Positions 39,901 to 52,990 of a DNA stretch of 64,000 nucleotides are shown one piece after another. Under the pieces are notes generated by a model. That model worked only from the letters and a program-made list of their open reading frames with translations, did no database searches and was not told the DNA's origin. The translations under genes were made by a program, and so were the position numbers. Origin of the DNA: Psococerastis gibbosa (Eukaryota; Arthropoda; Insecta; Psocodea; Psocidae); NCBI GenBank assembly GCA_963971405.1, contig OZ020491.1, forward strand, positions 21,632,855 to 21,696,854. Direction: 5' to 3'. Within the stretch, counting starts at the first letter, position 1, and each line of letters begins with the position of its first letter.

Positions 39901-40830
39901 GTGTAGGGAGATTCCGCAGACCCTGCTTTTCCTCTACGCTACCCAGAGGCGTAAAGTTTTAGAATGATGGCGGGGGCAAAACTAAGTAGACCTTATGACG
40001 TCATCAGGCAGGATTGAAGAAAAAATTGATAATATAATAGAAAAATTGTAGAGTTTACGCATTTTTTAATAGTTGTAAAGTATAGCTGTAGATTTTGCAA
40101 AGCTAAAAAATGAATGCTTATATTCATATTGCTGCAAAGGGGACTATGAAGTAAGAACCACGTCTTACAATGCTCGAAGCGGGGGGGGGGGGGGAAGCCA
40201 AAAGGAGCTGGGGGGGGGGGGCAAGTTGGACTGTGCCTCCCCCCCCCCGCTCAACTTTACGCCCCTGACGCTATATGTAATAGAAAATAAAAAAAACTTC
40301 ATTATTTTCCCGATCACAACATCAACACATAAAACACTCTTTTGTTCCAAACTATGACGACTATGAACTTTTACTTATTAAATTATTTTGACTTTGACTG
40401 GACGTCATCTTGAAATCGTTAATTTGTCGTAAAAGGTGTAGATTACCATTATCGTAGATAATAATACGATCTTTCAGTCAGATTTTAATTCATTCCTCTG
40501 CGACCAATATTGACTGAGATATGAATTATATAAGTTTTTTCGGATCTAGCTGGTTAACGAACTCGATCAATGCATTTGTATGATCAATTTTTGTGCCAAG
40601 TTTCATCCAAATCGGATAATATTTACGGAAGTTAGAGTGTTTCCTAAAATCGATATACATATATATATATATACATACATATATATATATACATATATAT
40701 ATAACATTTTGGACGGAGGGTGGTTTTAGGCTCAGGGGGTCATGAAATGAAAAGTTGAGAAGAAATTTTCCGAAAGTCGAACATTGGTCGCCATCTCAAT
40801 GGGTAGATGAATCTCCCTAAAATGGTCCCG
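39895..40830 (-). mobile_element. Family-Z element, minus strand, containing a hAT-like insertion
   Basis: Reverse complement of the Z core (GGTTAACGAACTCGATCAAT) and end TAGATGAATCTCCCTAAAA; hAT-like element at 39944-40267. Confidence 0.66.
39944..40267. mobile_element. hAT-like element (CAGAGGCGTAAAG ends)
   Basis: Starts CAGAGGCGTAAAGTTTTAG and ends CAACTTTACGCCCCTG; poly-G tracts near the right end. It lies inside a family-Z copy. A sister copy is at 47572-47850. Confidence 0.65.
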
Positions 40831-40934
40831 AGGTATGATTTTTACAAACCAACATGCCGAATTCCATAAAAATCCACTGTGTAGTTTGCCCACAAATCGA
40901 CGAACAGACACACCGACAGACCGACAGACAGACA

Positions 40935-41045
40935 GACATTTCGTAAAAAACACTTATTTGGGTTGCTGGGACCTCAAAACGTATAAATCCGTTGAAATCT
41001 CGGAATCGAAAATTTTGACCATCACAAAGCTTTCCTTATACTACG
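40935..41045 (-). repeat. Family-X end fragment
   Basis: The complement of CTTTGTGATGG and ATTTCAACGGATTTATACG, next to the CAGACAGACAGA tract. Confidence 0.6.
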
Positions 41046-42460
41046 TATAAATAAGAAAACAAAAATCGTGTCAGTGTAGCGTTATCAACGTCAAACCCTC
41101 CCCAAAGTCATTGAACAATTAATCCTATTAAATTAGGCTATACATACTTGTTGAAGAAGATCTAAGAATGAAAATAGTCGAATCGAGCGCACACTATAGG
41201 TAGAGAAACCAACAGTACCGACGTGAAATTCAAATAGAGACTAAACCCATTTTTCCATGCCCATTAATGCATAAATATCCCTCTACCCACAAATTAATAA
41301 TAAGTCTAGACAGCAGTGCACAATTTCCTTGTGTTACTCAGATTCAATGCTAAGCTTATAGGAATTAATTAAAGCTTTATTTTCAATTGGTCCATTCACA
41401 TGTATGCGTCAGAGCTTTCGATGGTCAGAGACTGCAAAATTAGAATGAAACATAGGAATTAGCGGCTAATGCGTCATTATGGAGGTGTGCCTATATAGAC
41501 TCGAGAAATATCAATTATTTTTCGCACAGGGAAACGTCAAAAAGTGGGTATCAAAGCCAAGAAGCCAGCCCAACACTGACTTAGGAATGCGTGTAATTTG
41601 TCTTGAGATATTTTTTGTACGCTTCCTATTCAAGGGCGTCCACAGCATTCTTTCTAGAGACTCATTATAATGAGAGTTAACTTTGTAAAATATCACATAA
41701 AAGCATAAAAATATCGTTATGACCGGTTTCGACAGATTGTCATTCTCAAGTGAGCAGATAATACTTAAAATAAAAACAAGTAATTGCAAGTTATAAAAAT
41801 TAAGTCACGTTATAAATATAAATAAAAATACATTACATATACGATCCTGCTGCTGCCAAGTCCAACAAAGGAGAATAGCTGATAAACGTTATATATCATT
41901 TAATAGGGGCTTATTCCTATTAACAGCTTCTTTTATTTCAATGGTTTCCAGATTATCCAGCAATTTTCCTTTGTTGGCTATGTGTAATATTTTAAAATCC
42001 TTAAAGTTAGGCCAACATGAATGTCTAGAGATTCAATGCGTTTTGAAAGCAGTAGGTCTAGTCTACCTTTTACGAGTTAAGACTGACCAAAACTACTCAA
42101 AACAGATTTTTTAAAAACTATAGGTTCTAGTTAGTTTTACATGCATTTTTTAACAGCAATATTTTTCAACACCATAAACGAAGACACATTCATAAAACTC
42201 CAAACAGGGTGGTCGGGGGGAAATATTTCGAATAAAGGCGCGAAATAGACCTACCTTGCTAAGACGTTATGATTTTAATTGATTTAATTAAGTTACAGGA
42301 CTGCGGGACTAGACTGACGTTTTAACTGCTGGACAGGATTCGGAAAGGGATGAGCGATGAAAAACGCAGGACTTGGCACAGGAACAGAGTTCATTCACGT
42401 TCCGCCAAGCTGTCCCGCGTGCATCCTTTACTTTTTTTTAATAAAAATATTATTGGCATG
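41046..42460. other. Non-coding stretch with possible retroelement debris
   Basis: GACCGGTTTCGACAGATTGT at 41719 resembles a motif often seen near the 3' end of arthropod retroelements; a related inverse (CGAAACCGGCC) is at 60269. Nothing else is clear. Confidence 0.3.
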
Positions 42461-42461
42461 C

Positions 42462-43330
42462 AAACAATTCAATTAATGTTTCCGCGAATAATTTCGTCAG
42501 CCGTATCTGTAGGTAATACCTGTGTTGAGTTACGACAGGTTTCCGATCGCATGGTGTTTAGAGACTCGCACAAGTACGAACAAGCTACCATCAGTGGCGT
42601 AGCCAAGGGGGGGGGGAGTCCGGACCCCCCCAAAATTTACAAAACAGAAAAAGTTTCTTTAAAAAAAAACTCCCCGGGAAGACCCCGGTCCCCCTGTTTC
42701 CAGTTTTGTTAATAATGTTATCGTCTGAAAATTCAGTTTTTTTTTGCCGACAAACTATTTCAGGCCTATTTTTTCAAAAACCTTCCCCGGGGGAGACCTT
42801 GTTATCTGTAATATTCTTCATATGTAAAATATGAGCATAACTGCTTTCAAAGTGCGTAAATTCCACTATTTCGGGCCTATTATTTTTCGAAATAATTCCC
42901 TCGGGGGAGACCCCCGGGCCCCCCTTTCTTGAAGTAGGTCTACTACTCTTCGGCTGTAAAACCTAAACGTTATTAGAATAGGTTACAAGACGTATATACA
43001 TCAAAATGTGTAAAACTCCACAATTTCAGGCCTGTTTTTTTCGTCTTCAAAAATACCTTCCACGGGGGGGACCCCCGGGCCCCCTTCAGGCCCCCGACAC
43101 TTCGGGTGGGGAAATTGAGATCATGCCCCTAATTAAAAGATGTGTAAGTCCATGAGGGGAGCGCCAAATGAAACACCACCTCATTTGAAAACCTATCGCA
43201 ATTCGTAAACGGGCAAACTTCATGTATTCATGTTGCATGAACACTGGACCCCCCCAAAAAAAAAAAAAAATTCTGGCTACGCCACTGGCTACCACTATCA
43301 CATCGAAGTTCAGTGCAATAAAATCGATTG
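42462..43330 (+). repeat. Family-E repeat split by the hAT-like element
   Basis: TACCTGTGTTGAGTTACGAC ... GCTACCA, then the hAT-like element, then TACCACTATCACATCGAAGT. Confidence 0.58.
42592..43287. mobile_element. hAT-like nonautonomous element with 8-bp target duplication
   Basis: Ends CAGTGGCGTAGCCA and TGGCTACGCCACTG are exact inverted repeats; flanks are GCTACCAT (42584-42591) and GCTACCAC (43288-43295). The interior repeats a 130-base unit with GGGGGAGACCCCCGGGCCCC patterns and has no transposase. It is inserted in a family-E repeat. Confidence 0.82.
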
Positions 43331-43948
43331 CATTTTATGCTCTACCTTTCCGGCTCTTCTAAAACACGTTTTTGACCATTGCGACCACGGGCTACCTAAT
43401 TAAATAGTCTTAGTCCATCCCGAACATCCTTGGCATTGGCCTTCATGCCAAACACGCATGATGAGTCATTTTAAGTCACACAACCGCACTTTATGCCATA
43501 TATATATATATATATATATACAATATATCCTGCAAGTACAGGTACTGTAGGTTAGGGCATAGGCTCAGTCTTTGTCTACACACATAAACGGCCACGGGTA
43601 AATAATTCTTAATACAGAGATTTTCAAATATTTTGTAAACGAAGGAAATCTGGGTATTTTCGACTAAATTAATTAATTTCTCGTGTCACAGCCACAACAA
43701 AGATGGTACGAAATACTCATTAAAAACACAAGGTTTTCAGTTAAATACACGTCTATCACTCTTTTTAAGTATAGTACAGTGGTAGCAAACTAAGTTAACC
43801 TGGTCTTACAGTCCCCAACGACCCCAAATGACGTCCCTATCTTATAGCCTTATAAATTAGAATAAAAAGGCGTTTAGGCCAACTGAGGCCAGCATTACGA
43901 ATCATAGTGAGATTCTCCAAAGTGACTTCGTGGAACTTTATCATACTT

Positions 43949-44080
43949 AAAATTGTAGATGAATGAGACGCAACTGATCCACAATAAAATATATTAATAT
44001 ATATCGTATTATACATTTATAAATTATATATTAATATATTTTATTGTGGATCAGTTGCGTTTCATTCTTTCTACAATTTT
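43949..44080. mobile_element. Near-perfect palindrome MITE
   Basis: AAAATTGTAGATGAATGAGA...CAACTGATCCACAATAAAAT and its reverse complement with an AT-rich centre. Confidence 0.72.
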
Positions 44081-44324
44081 AATTTCTAATTAATAAAAAC
44101 AACAGGGGACCAAAGAATTGCGGGGTAGCTTTTGAGATCAAAGTAAACTGTCGTCAAAATGCAAGAGGTGAAGGCTTTGCAATATATAGTCTACTGTGAT
44201 GGCGGAGTTAGCTATTTCACTTCAGTGTTTTAGCGGAATTAAAAATATTGTAACGCTAGGCCAAACTATAGGATATGTACAGCGTGGTGGCACAATTAAA
44301 ATAAGTAAAAAATAAATAAAGATT

Positions 44325-44515
44325 GACTTTTGTTTCAATACTAAGCCAACCTATCGGAGTTGAAATAGAAAGCCATCTCTTACACTCAACCAGGAAGACC
44401 TGGGGCCACCTTCTTTACATGTCCTCCGAAGCATGGCTGGAAAATGTAATAAGTGTGGGACTCGAACCAACAACCTTTCGGGTGAAAGTCGGAGTCACTG
44501 CCACTATTTCCTGAT
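44325..44515 (-). mobile_element. SINE-A copy, minus strand
   Basis: Reads on the minus strand: tRNA-like head GTGGCAGTGACTCCGACTTT, GGTTCGAGTCCC, body and tail. Confidence 0.78.
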
Positions 44516-44519
44516 ATAA

Positions 44520-44740
44520 TGACTTTTTGTTCTAGTTACCTACAGGAACCTAGTACCTTGTAGGTACTTAGCTAACCTAACGGAGTTACGGCTATAAAGC
44601 CCCCTCTTACACTCAATTAAGAAGGCCCGGGATCGCCTGCTTTACATGCCCTCCGAAGCATGGCCAGAAAATGTAGTATGTGTGGGACTCGAACCAACAG
44701 CCTTCCGGGGGAAAGCCAGAGTCGGTATCACTAGCCTACA
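44520..44740 (-). mobile_element. SINE-A copy, minus strand, tandem to the previous one
   Basis: GGTTCGAGTCCCACAC on the minus strand, GGGCATGTAAAGCAGGCGAT body, with about 30 extra bases in the tail. Confidence 0.78.
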
Positions 44741-44744
44741 TTTC

Positions 44745-44840
44745 CATGAACTCTTATCGGATTCGAACCCAGCGCTCAGTGAACAGTTGCAGAATTGCAG
44801 TGACATTGGCCGCTAAGCCACGAAAACCGATCTCTTCGGT
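44745..44840 (-). mobile_element. SINE-C head (third tRNA-derived sequence)
   Basis: On the minus strand: CGTGGCTTAGCGGCCAATGT (A-box) and GCTGGGTTCGAATCCGAT (B-box) about 50 bases apart; unlike SINE-A or B. It directly abuts a SINE-A copy. Confidence 0.55.
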
Positions 44841-47571
44841 TTCTCGCAATGCTCAGGTACGACATAAGCACCGATAAGTAAGGTACTCACGTGTTTCGTG
44901 CCTAGTTTGCGTCTCGCCGCACCAAAGCACTATGATTATGACACTCAGCTTAACATTGTCATCGGCTTAAATCCCCCACCACCTAAGAGCAATAAAAGGT
45001 CCTGTACGCAAGCTCCACATACATGGTTGGAGCCTTTTTACATGGACTAGATAATATTGTGTGGTTGGGGAAAAGCTCAGTGAAATAAATTTAATTCAAC
45101 ATGTTGAAGTATGGGGGAATAAAAAATTATGAATAAGTAGTACCCTTTTTACATGGACTAGATAATATTGTGTTATTGGGGCCAAGCTCAGTGAAATAAA
45201 TTAAATTCAACATGTTGAAGTATGGCAGAATAAATGATAGTGAAAATAGTGTACAGCGCGTAGCTTTATGGGGGGGGGGGGGAGGGAATCACTGGACTAT
45301 ACATTTCAGGCATTAATTAGTTTTATTTAATAAATCGCTCGGCTTTTAATTAATCTATAAAAAATCGGTGGAAGAAACAATTTAAATTTTCCATGTGAAA
45401 ACCCCCGTGAAAAATTCTTCTTCTTCTTTGAGACCGAACAACTGAAATTAGAGAGATGCATAAAAATAAAAATAAAACGGAATACCCATCTGAAATTAAA
45501 TTATGCACCAATTTACTAATATCTGCACTAAGTTCAATAGTAATTTTATAACTGAATATTCATGACAATTTACGCCAGGACAAATTTTCAGCTTAATCTG
45601 GAAACCACCTGCTTTGCTTATGGCGAGAACCACTCTCAACTGCGGAATCGCTGATTGCCAGAGCTCTGGATATCCATCTTTCTAGCCTGATGGTGACACT
45701 CCATCGGCAACCTTGAGATTCCATATTCCTCCCTCCTCACAGTTCAACGCTCATAAATGGCATACTAAACGGTTCACTGAACTCAAAAATTCCTGCTGGA
45801 CTAACAGAGAACCAGAGGAGTCATTAGCTGCAGCCGTCAATCACGCAGGATGGTCATATTTTGATAAGCAGTGCTGAGTTGTTTGGGCGTCTGTCGTCAG
45901 CTGCGAACTGCAAGAGAAGCGTACCAGACCCCCTGCTGACAGCTGCAACGACCTACACTTATCATTTTTCATTTATATCTTTTGACTGCAGGAATCAGGG
46001 GGAGTTGATTTAAAAAATGATGGGTGGGAGTGGACCCGTACAGGCTCTTCTATTTTTCTATTAGCATAGTAACCAAATGGCGTGGTAAGCATAATTTCTT
46101 TAAAAAAAAAAAAAAATCCCTTTAAGCCATAACCTTGCTTGGGAAAGCAACCTCTTCGGCTGAAGAACATAAGGCTAAAGCCGGCAAGCCACTAGTGGGA
46201 TGAGGAGCAAGGCGACATAAGAAAAACGTTTTTGGTCGAGGAAGAATCACAGCTCAGCAAAAGCTATATTTTATTGTATTTTGTATTTTATATCATATAA
46301 ATAAATAATAAATAATAACTTGTATTTTTCTTCAAGTGTACAAATTACAATATAGCCTAATTACATTTGGAAGGGAAGCCCATAGGACAAGTCCCATGCT
46401 GGGCCCCCCTTTTACAAAAGATGAAGTAAAATAAAATAAATGTACATCGTATGTTACGCTTAAATCGTAATTTATGTAGGCTATGTTAATAGTATTCTAT
46501 GAATTTTCACCTCGTTATGAATTTTATATCTACTGTCTGTACAACTATACTATATCACTCTTATGCTCTAGTTAATGTTTTTTTCCTCTTATTTTTGACT
46601 TGGCACCCATACCGCTTTGTATGAAATGAAATGAAATGAAAATGCGACTTTATTGTAAACAAAACAAAAGGCGAACAATAAGACTATAAAGTCTTGTTTT
46701 CATGCTAACCTTGTATTTGAAAATTATTCTTACATTTGATACTGTAATTATTTATTTCTACTACAAACACTCCGGGCTGCGTCACGAGGACCTACTAACA
46801 CCAATTTTGTGATTAAATATCATATGAGTCTGAGATTCGGTAGCCGATGCGCCCAAAGCATTAGCTTTTGCTATCAAAGGCCGAACCCTAGTAGTTAAGA
46901 TACATATCACCAAAGGCGACGAAGTCCGAACAATTTGAAAAATAACATTTTACTTTCTGCTTGATGAGACACATAAATACACGGAAGAGAATAAGGTATT
47001 GCTGCGTATGTCGGTAGTCTGAGGTAAGTATCGTTCTTCATGCGCTATGAGCCTTGAATGTAGAGGCAGCACCCGTAGACCATTAATTAGATGATGCGCG
47101 TAATTTGTACTCAACGATGTTAATTGGAATAGATTTACGATGCCCATGTTAAGCTTACGAAGAAACCTAAGACTACTACCGGAGTCTATTGTTCCCCAGA
47201 GTCCCTCAATACATCTTTCTTTTGGTTCTTCAGTGTACGCTTACCTCCAAGCTGAGATATGGATGTAGAATTCTTTAGGAAGGGTGTCTCCATCACGATG
47301 GCTGGACAGGTTATTGGTCTTTTCATTATTAAGACAGGTCTGTCTGATACTTAACACTGTGCCGGCCGCAGTGTCCAATAGACACTTTTTTGAATTTCAA
47401 AACTCTGTTGCATGAGCTACTATTCACTTATCGGTTTGGCTTTTCATGACTTTTCCTAACTATGTGCATATTTTAAAGTAATACGATAATTAATACTGAA
47501 CGGTACCGCTATCTTCCAATGCAAGGCGGTGCCGCGAAGTATTCCTTGCCATCAAACGATGTTTCCATAGC
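44841..47571. other. Non-coding stretch
   Basis: A 60-base segment is tandemly repeated at about 45034 and 45150 (TTTTTACATGGACTAGATAA); poly-G near 45268; the ATGAAATGAAATGAAA tract at 46620 lies near a retroelement-like tail. 45600-45960 has higher GC but no recognised protein. Confidence 0.4.
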
Positions 47572-47850
47572 AGAGGCGAAAAGTTTTAGAGTGATGGCGG
47601 GGGCAAAAAAAGTAGACCTTATGACGTCATCAGGCAGGATTTAAGGAGAAATTGAAAATACAAGAGAAAAATAGTAGGGTTTTACGCATTTTAATAGTTG
47701 TAAAGTATAGCTGTAGATTTTACGCAAAGGGGACCATGACGTATGAACCACGTCCTACAATGCTCGAGGCTGGGGGGGGCTTTGCCCCCCCAAAAGGAGC
47801 TGAGGGGGGGGCAAGTTGGACCGTGCCCCCCCCCAACTTTACGCCCCTGG
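47572..47850. mobile_element. hAT-like element, second copy
   Basis: CAGAGGCGAAAAGTTTTAGA to CCAACTTTACGCCCCTGG; shares TGGCGGGGGCAAAA and ATGACGTCATCAGGCAGGAT with the 39944 copy. Confidence 0.65.
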
Positions 47851-49671
47851 CCTCCTTAGCTGAAAGTGTGTTTTGCTATATTATTCCCGCTCTCCCGCCC
47901 CCTTTTCCCGGCACATTGCGGCTAACAACCCATTCTGGCCATATGCATGCATTGCAGGTTTGACAGTCAAGGCTACGCGGCTGTCTTGACATTAAACTTC
48001 GCGCGGTACGACAAGTCGACCGGTCAATTCCTCCTTGGATTGTTTTTCCGCATTTGCAGCAGTCTCTACCTATTATTACCAAGCATTTTCCTCATGAAAC
48101 ATATTTTTTCCTCCCAATTTGTAGTCTACGTAAACATCCGCATCATCAAAAAGTATATTTTTTTTGTTGTTGTCCATTCTCATCCTTCGTGACGCTTTTT
48201 GTAAATGATAAGGTTATCTAATCGTGTCCATTATCGCTTGTAGCTGGTGTAGGTTGACATCGAGAAAGTGAACCTGTTTGCCAACAACGGTAAGAAAAGC
48301 CTTGGGGAAACAATAACAATAATGTCAGAAAATCCATGGGGTCGTAGGAAGGAAAGCTGAAAGTACCACCATACACCAATGCCAGTGCCGTGCAGTATTC
48401 TATACTTAAACTTTCCAAGCGATGATAAAGTACCTAAACTAGAACCGAATCTGAAATGACCGATGAACAGACAAGACCTGCGAGTGGATTCCAGCATTTG
48501 AGAGAAGAATAGAGAAGCAGCTGCAATGGTTGGCAAAGGTTGGATGAGAGTAGAAACCCCCGGAGGTTGACGGAGACAAGGCCACAAGGTAGAAGACCCA
48601 TCAGCAGACCGAGAACAACCCTCGAGGCTCGAAGAAAGAATTGAACAACTCGACGGTGCAAAAGGAAAAACAATAGCCGAGCTCAAAGCATTAGCGTCTG
48701 TACAAGAAACGGGTCCGGGCGCACGCGTCACTAAGAGGGAAGAGGAAGAAGAAGAAGACTTTTCAAGTGATGATGGGAAGTGTTGTTGAGTATGAAACAT
48801 ACACCAATTCAATTGTAATACATGAATTAGCACAATGTATTGAAATCATTTTAAAATAATAATTCAAAAAGATATAACTTGAGTAGGATGCATGACGCCA
48901 TCACAAATCTAATGTACCATATTGTAGGTTTATTCCCGCGTAACCCGCCTTTCTCTGACTGCAGCCACGCGGAGTGGCGGGAAATTCAAAGACTAATTCT
49001 CAACAGGAGGTACCCTTAATGGTTTTATGGAATTGCGGAATTAGTCTGTCAGCATCAACACATGGCCCATATATTAGGTTGGCGTAGTGTAGATATCCAA
49101 TCTCGTAGATTAACCGAGGGTGTCGGTGGCTTTGTCCTGTCCAATCCATCAGCTGTTTGGTGGTCGTGTGAGAAATGGAGTTTCAAAATAAACACCATCT
49201 GCATGCAGCTGTGATTTCGCGGCGCTGATCTTCTTCTCGGCCTATCAAACACTCGCCTTTACATACTTACTCAGGTAAGTCACTTCTGTTTTCTGTCTTT
49301 ACCTTCATTTTTTATCCTCTTTTTATAAATGTTACTTAATACATTTAATTAATATATGAACTGTTGTATTTTTTTATGAATGCGTACGACTGTATATTAA
49401 TTGAGTTGCCTATTAGCAAAAGCAATCCTCTCCATTTTTTTCAGTTTTGAGATATTCGCGCCATTTTTTTTATTTTTCAATACTCTATCCGATGAATCAG
49501 ATATTGAGACGCAAAAGCAATTCTAATACTGTTAAAATTAACTTTAAAAACTGTAATGTTATACCTCATGGCGTTGCGGCACAGCAGTTTTTTGCGGTTT
49601 CTGAAAAATCGACCTGGGTGGACAGGATTGCTTTTGCTAATAGGCAACTCAATTTATGGTTTGATTTGTTA
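47851..49671. other. Non-coding stretch, possible retroelement 3' end
   Basis: 48220-48765 resembles the repeat at 26975 and ends in a GAA repeat; the + strand at 48570-48790 has a short charged frame (EERIEQLDGAKGKTIAELKA) of unknown origin. The long minus-strand frame over it is Ser-rich and unconvincing. Confidence 0.35.
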
Positions 49672-50100
49672 TTGTTTTCCTTTTTATACGTATTATAAGG
49701 AAAGCTTTGTGATCGTTAAAGTTTTCGATTCCGATCGGCCTACACGTTTTATGGTCCCAGGAACCCAAAAAAGTGGTTTTCACGAAATGTCTGCCTGTTT
49801 GTCGGTCTGTATGTGCATCGATTTGCGGGCAAACCACTCGGTGGATTTTGATGAACTTTGGCTATTAGGTTCACAAAATCATAATATCATAGCCCGGGAC
49901 AACTTATTTATTTATTTTGGGCAAACAAACTTTATTCTCGAAAAACTCCCAAAAACGGCTAAAAAATGTATTTCTCTAAAACGGCTCCACAGATTTCTTT
50001 TAGATTCACATACAGTAGATTGCAGCCGTTATGAATGTTACCAAAACGCCATGGGTCGCTTGCCCCTTGATAGTTTGCTCTTGGGAGTAAAAAAATAAAA
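49672..50100 (+). mobile_element. Family-X repeat copy
   Basis: Shares TACGTATTATAAGGAAAGCT, CCCAGGAACCCAAAAAAGTG and CATGGGTCGCTTGCCCCTTG with other X copies. Its 180-codon open frame is not conserved between copies. Confidence 0.65.
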
Positions 50101-50201
50101 ATGAATCAAATAAAAAAAAAATAAAAAAAAAATCTTTCCTATACAAAGATTTAGTTTTGTGCAAAGAATTATGGAAAATTCACATATTCATACATTATGA
50201 A

Positions 50202-51860
50202 GGGTGTTCCAGACCACACGGACACCCCCTAAATCTTGGTTATTATGAGAAATTTTCAAATGCAGTAAAAAAATCGACGATGACAAAGTGGGGGTCGAAC
50301 TACCTTATGGTGGAATCAAATGCTTTCTCGGGGGGTCCAAAAGGGGGGTTTCAGGGGGGTCATATGCGTACCTCGGAATTTTCAAATGCAAAGGTGTGTC
50401 GCGTCGCATATCAAATTATAGCCCTTTTGATTTGATTACATTGATATATGATTATTATAACAATTATGTACCTAGCTTGAAAGGTTCAGGCACAATTAAT
50501 TCTAACAAGTCAAAAAATGTATTATTTTAATAATGTTCTTTTAGAATAGTTTCTCACTTTCTGTGCTTTACTTACATAAAACAATTTTGTATACAGTGAA
50601 TTTATTTTCGCCAAACACCTTCTGGTACAGGTACAATCACCACAAATTACAATTTTATTCCGTTTCTGACCACCCCCTATATCTCGGTTACTCTGAGGAA
50701 TTTTGAAAAGTGGTAAAAAGTACGATAACAAAGTCAAGGTCGAACTACCTCATGGTGGAATCAAATATTTTTTGGGAAGTCCGAAAGGGGGGTTTCGGGG
50801 GGTCACAGAGGTTACCTCAGAATTTTCAAATGCAATGGTATGTCGTGTCGCACATCAAACGAAAGCCCTTTTAAAGAGCTTTCATATGATGTGTAACACG
50901 GCATACTTTCTTATTGAAATTTTTACCGCATTTCAAAATTCCTAAAAATAACGGATTTGTAGGGGGTGTCCTGGTGGTTTAAAACACCAACAAATTTGTA
51001 ATTGTTGCATAAAATAAAAGCTCTTCAAACTGGCTTCCATTTGATGTGCGACACGACATACCTTTGCATTTGAAAATTCCGAGATACTACCTACGACCCC
51101 CACGAAATCCCCCTTTAGGACCCCCGAAAAAACATCTGATTCCACCATAAGGTAGTTCGACCCCTACTTTGTTTTTGAAATTTTTACCGCATTTTAAAAT
51201 TCCTAAAAATAACGGATTTGTAAGGGGTGCCCGGTTGGTTTGGAACACCAACAATTTTGTAATTGTTACATAAAATGACTTTCGGACTCCCCGAAAAAAT
51301 ATTTGATTCCACCATAAGTTAGTTCGACCTTGACTTTGTTATCGTACTTTTTACCGCTTTTCAAAATTCCTCAGAGTAACTGAGATATAGGGGGTGGTCT
51401 GAAACGGAATAAAATTGTAATTTGTGGTGATTGTCCCTGTACCTGAAGGTATTTGGTAAAAATAAATTCACTGTTTTCAAAATGTTTTATGTAAAGCACG
51501 GAAAGTGAGAATCTATTCTAAAAGAACATTATTGAAATAATAATTTTTTTGACATGTTAGAATTAATTGTGCCTGAACCTTTCAAGCTAGGTACATAATT
51601 GTTACATCAAATTAAAGCCCTTTTCAACGGCTTTCATTTGATGTGCAACAAGACACATCTTTGCATTCGAAAATTCCGAGATGCCGCATATGACCCCCCT
51701 GAAACCCCCTTTCGGACCCCCCGAGAAAACATTTGATTCCACCATAAGGTAGTTCGACCCCTACCTACTTTGTTATCTATTATTTTAGTGCATTTGAAAA
51801 TTCCTCGTAATAACCGAGATGTAAGGGGTGTCCGGGTGGTCTGGAAGTCTGGAACACCCT
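50202..51860. mobile_element. 1.66 kb palindromic foldback element
   Basis: Begins GGGTGTTCCAGACCACACGG and ends CTGGAACACCCT. Arms of about 590 bases (50202-50790, 51281-51860) are reverse complements; the centre contains further copies of the same modules (GGTGGAATCAAAT...CCAAAGG). A right fragment recurs at 53820-53895. No intact protein seen. Confidence 0.82.
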
Positions 51861-52990
51861 GTATGTACAAGTACATACATATATACAATGCGTACCCTAC
51901 CGTTATTACTGTGTTGTAGGCCAGTTCTATAATGGGCCATCCTATCGATCAGTTCAGAGCTTTGAGATAGGGCATGGCGAGGCATCCGAAATGTTACTAT
52001 AGGATAATTATTTAGTTTGGAATGGCTCGGGCCATACCAATAAAAAAGTTAGCATGGCTAAGCTATACTAATAATTTGAAGAATAATTATCTACCTACCT
52101 AATTTTTAATAATTTCTTATTTGATTTATTTATCCTCAATTATAAGTTCGGAAATATATTTTTATTTATTTAAGAAAGAAAATATAGTTTCAAATTAAAT
52201 TTGGCGCGCGGAGAAAATAATAATATAAATTATGCGCTGTAATTTTTTAGGACTTCCTAAACGTCTGCAAATGCCCCCACGGATCACGATTGGGGTTACC
52301 GATTAAAAGCAATGTATTTCCGCAATGTATGCCATTGGGCTATTGTTCATCTTCTACTCGTATATTGTAATACCGATTGGCCACAGTTATGTAAATCATC
52401 CGTGCACTTGCCACAATTGAGGCAATTGGCCATAGTGAGTAGTGACGGCCACATACTCACGCATGGACTGAACATACAGTAGAATTGAATCGCAATTTAG
52501 AATAACGTAGGTCCCAATTAACAATTGGATAGGTGTGATGAATGATGATCATGCATTCATGCACCAATTGTCTGGGACCGCCAAAAATTTAGAGGACTTC
52601 CGCCACTTACCCTGCAACGAGTAATGAACAATATGGGCTACCTTGCGAGATATCCCATAACTCGTGTCCGGCTTGACCAATAGAGTTGAAAATGTAAAAA
52701 TAGTAACCTTTAGCAGTAGGTGTAAAATTCTTAATTACAGTCACATTTCAGGGTACCTTCACCATGGAAATAAATAAAATGGACAAAAAATAAAACCAGT
52801 GTAACCATTATTATTTAAATTCAGTTTGAAAACAAATACTAGGCTTACTGCGAATTCTAGAGGAACCATTCCAAACTATCAAAAATCTGGCTTATTATGT
52901 TCATATCGGTGTTCGTGTTCATACCGGTGTATTATAGCCAACCTTCATTACGGCTATTCAGCTTTGTTAATTCCTGCAAGTTCGTATTTT
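51861..52990. other. Non-coding stretch
   Basis: Moderate GC around 52240-52640, no recognised protein or repeat. Confidence 0.4.

Noticed and set aside
39936-40275. 8-bp target duplication ACGCTACC/ACGCTATA around the hAT-like element
   Set aside because: The empty family-Z copy at 53540-53570 already has GCGCTGCC and TACGCTAT next to each other, so the match is probably not a duplication.
48231-48833. 200-codon minus-strand open frame
   Set aside because: Ser/Leu-rich with no family pattern; antisense to a repeat that ends in a GAA tract. Likely chance.
49556-50098. 180-codon open frame
   Set aside because: Lies in a family-X repeat; other X copies do not keep the frame.
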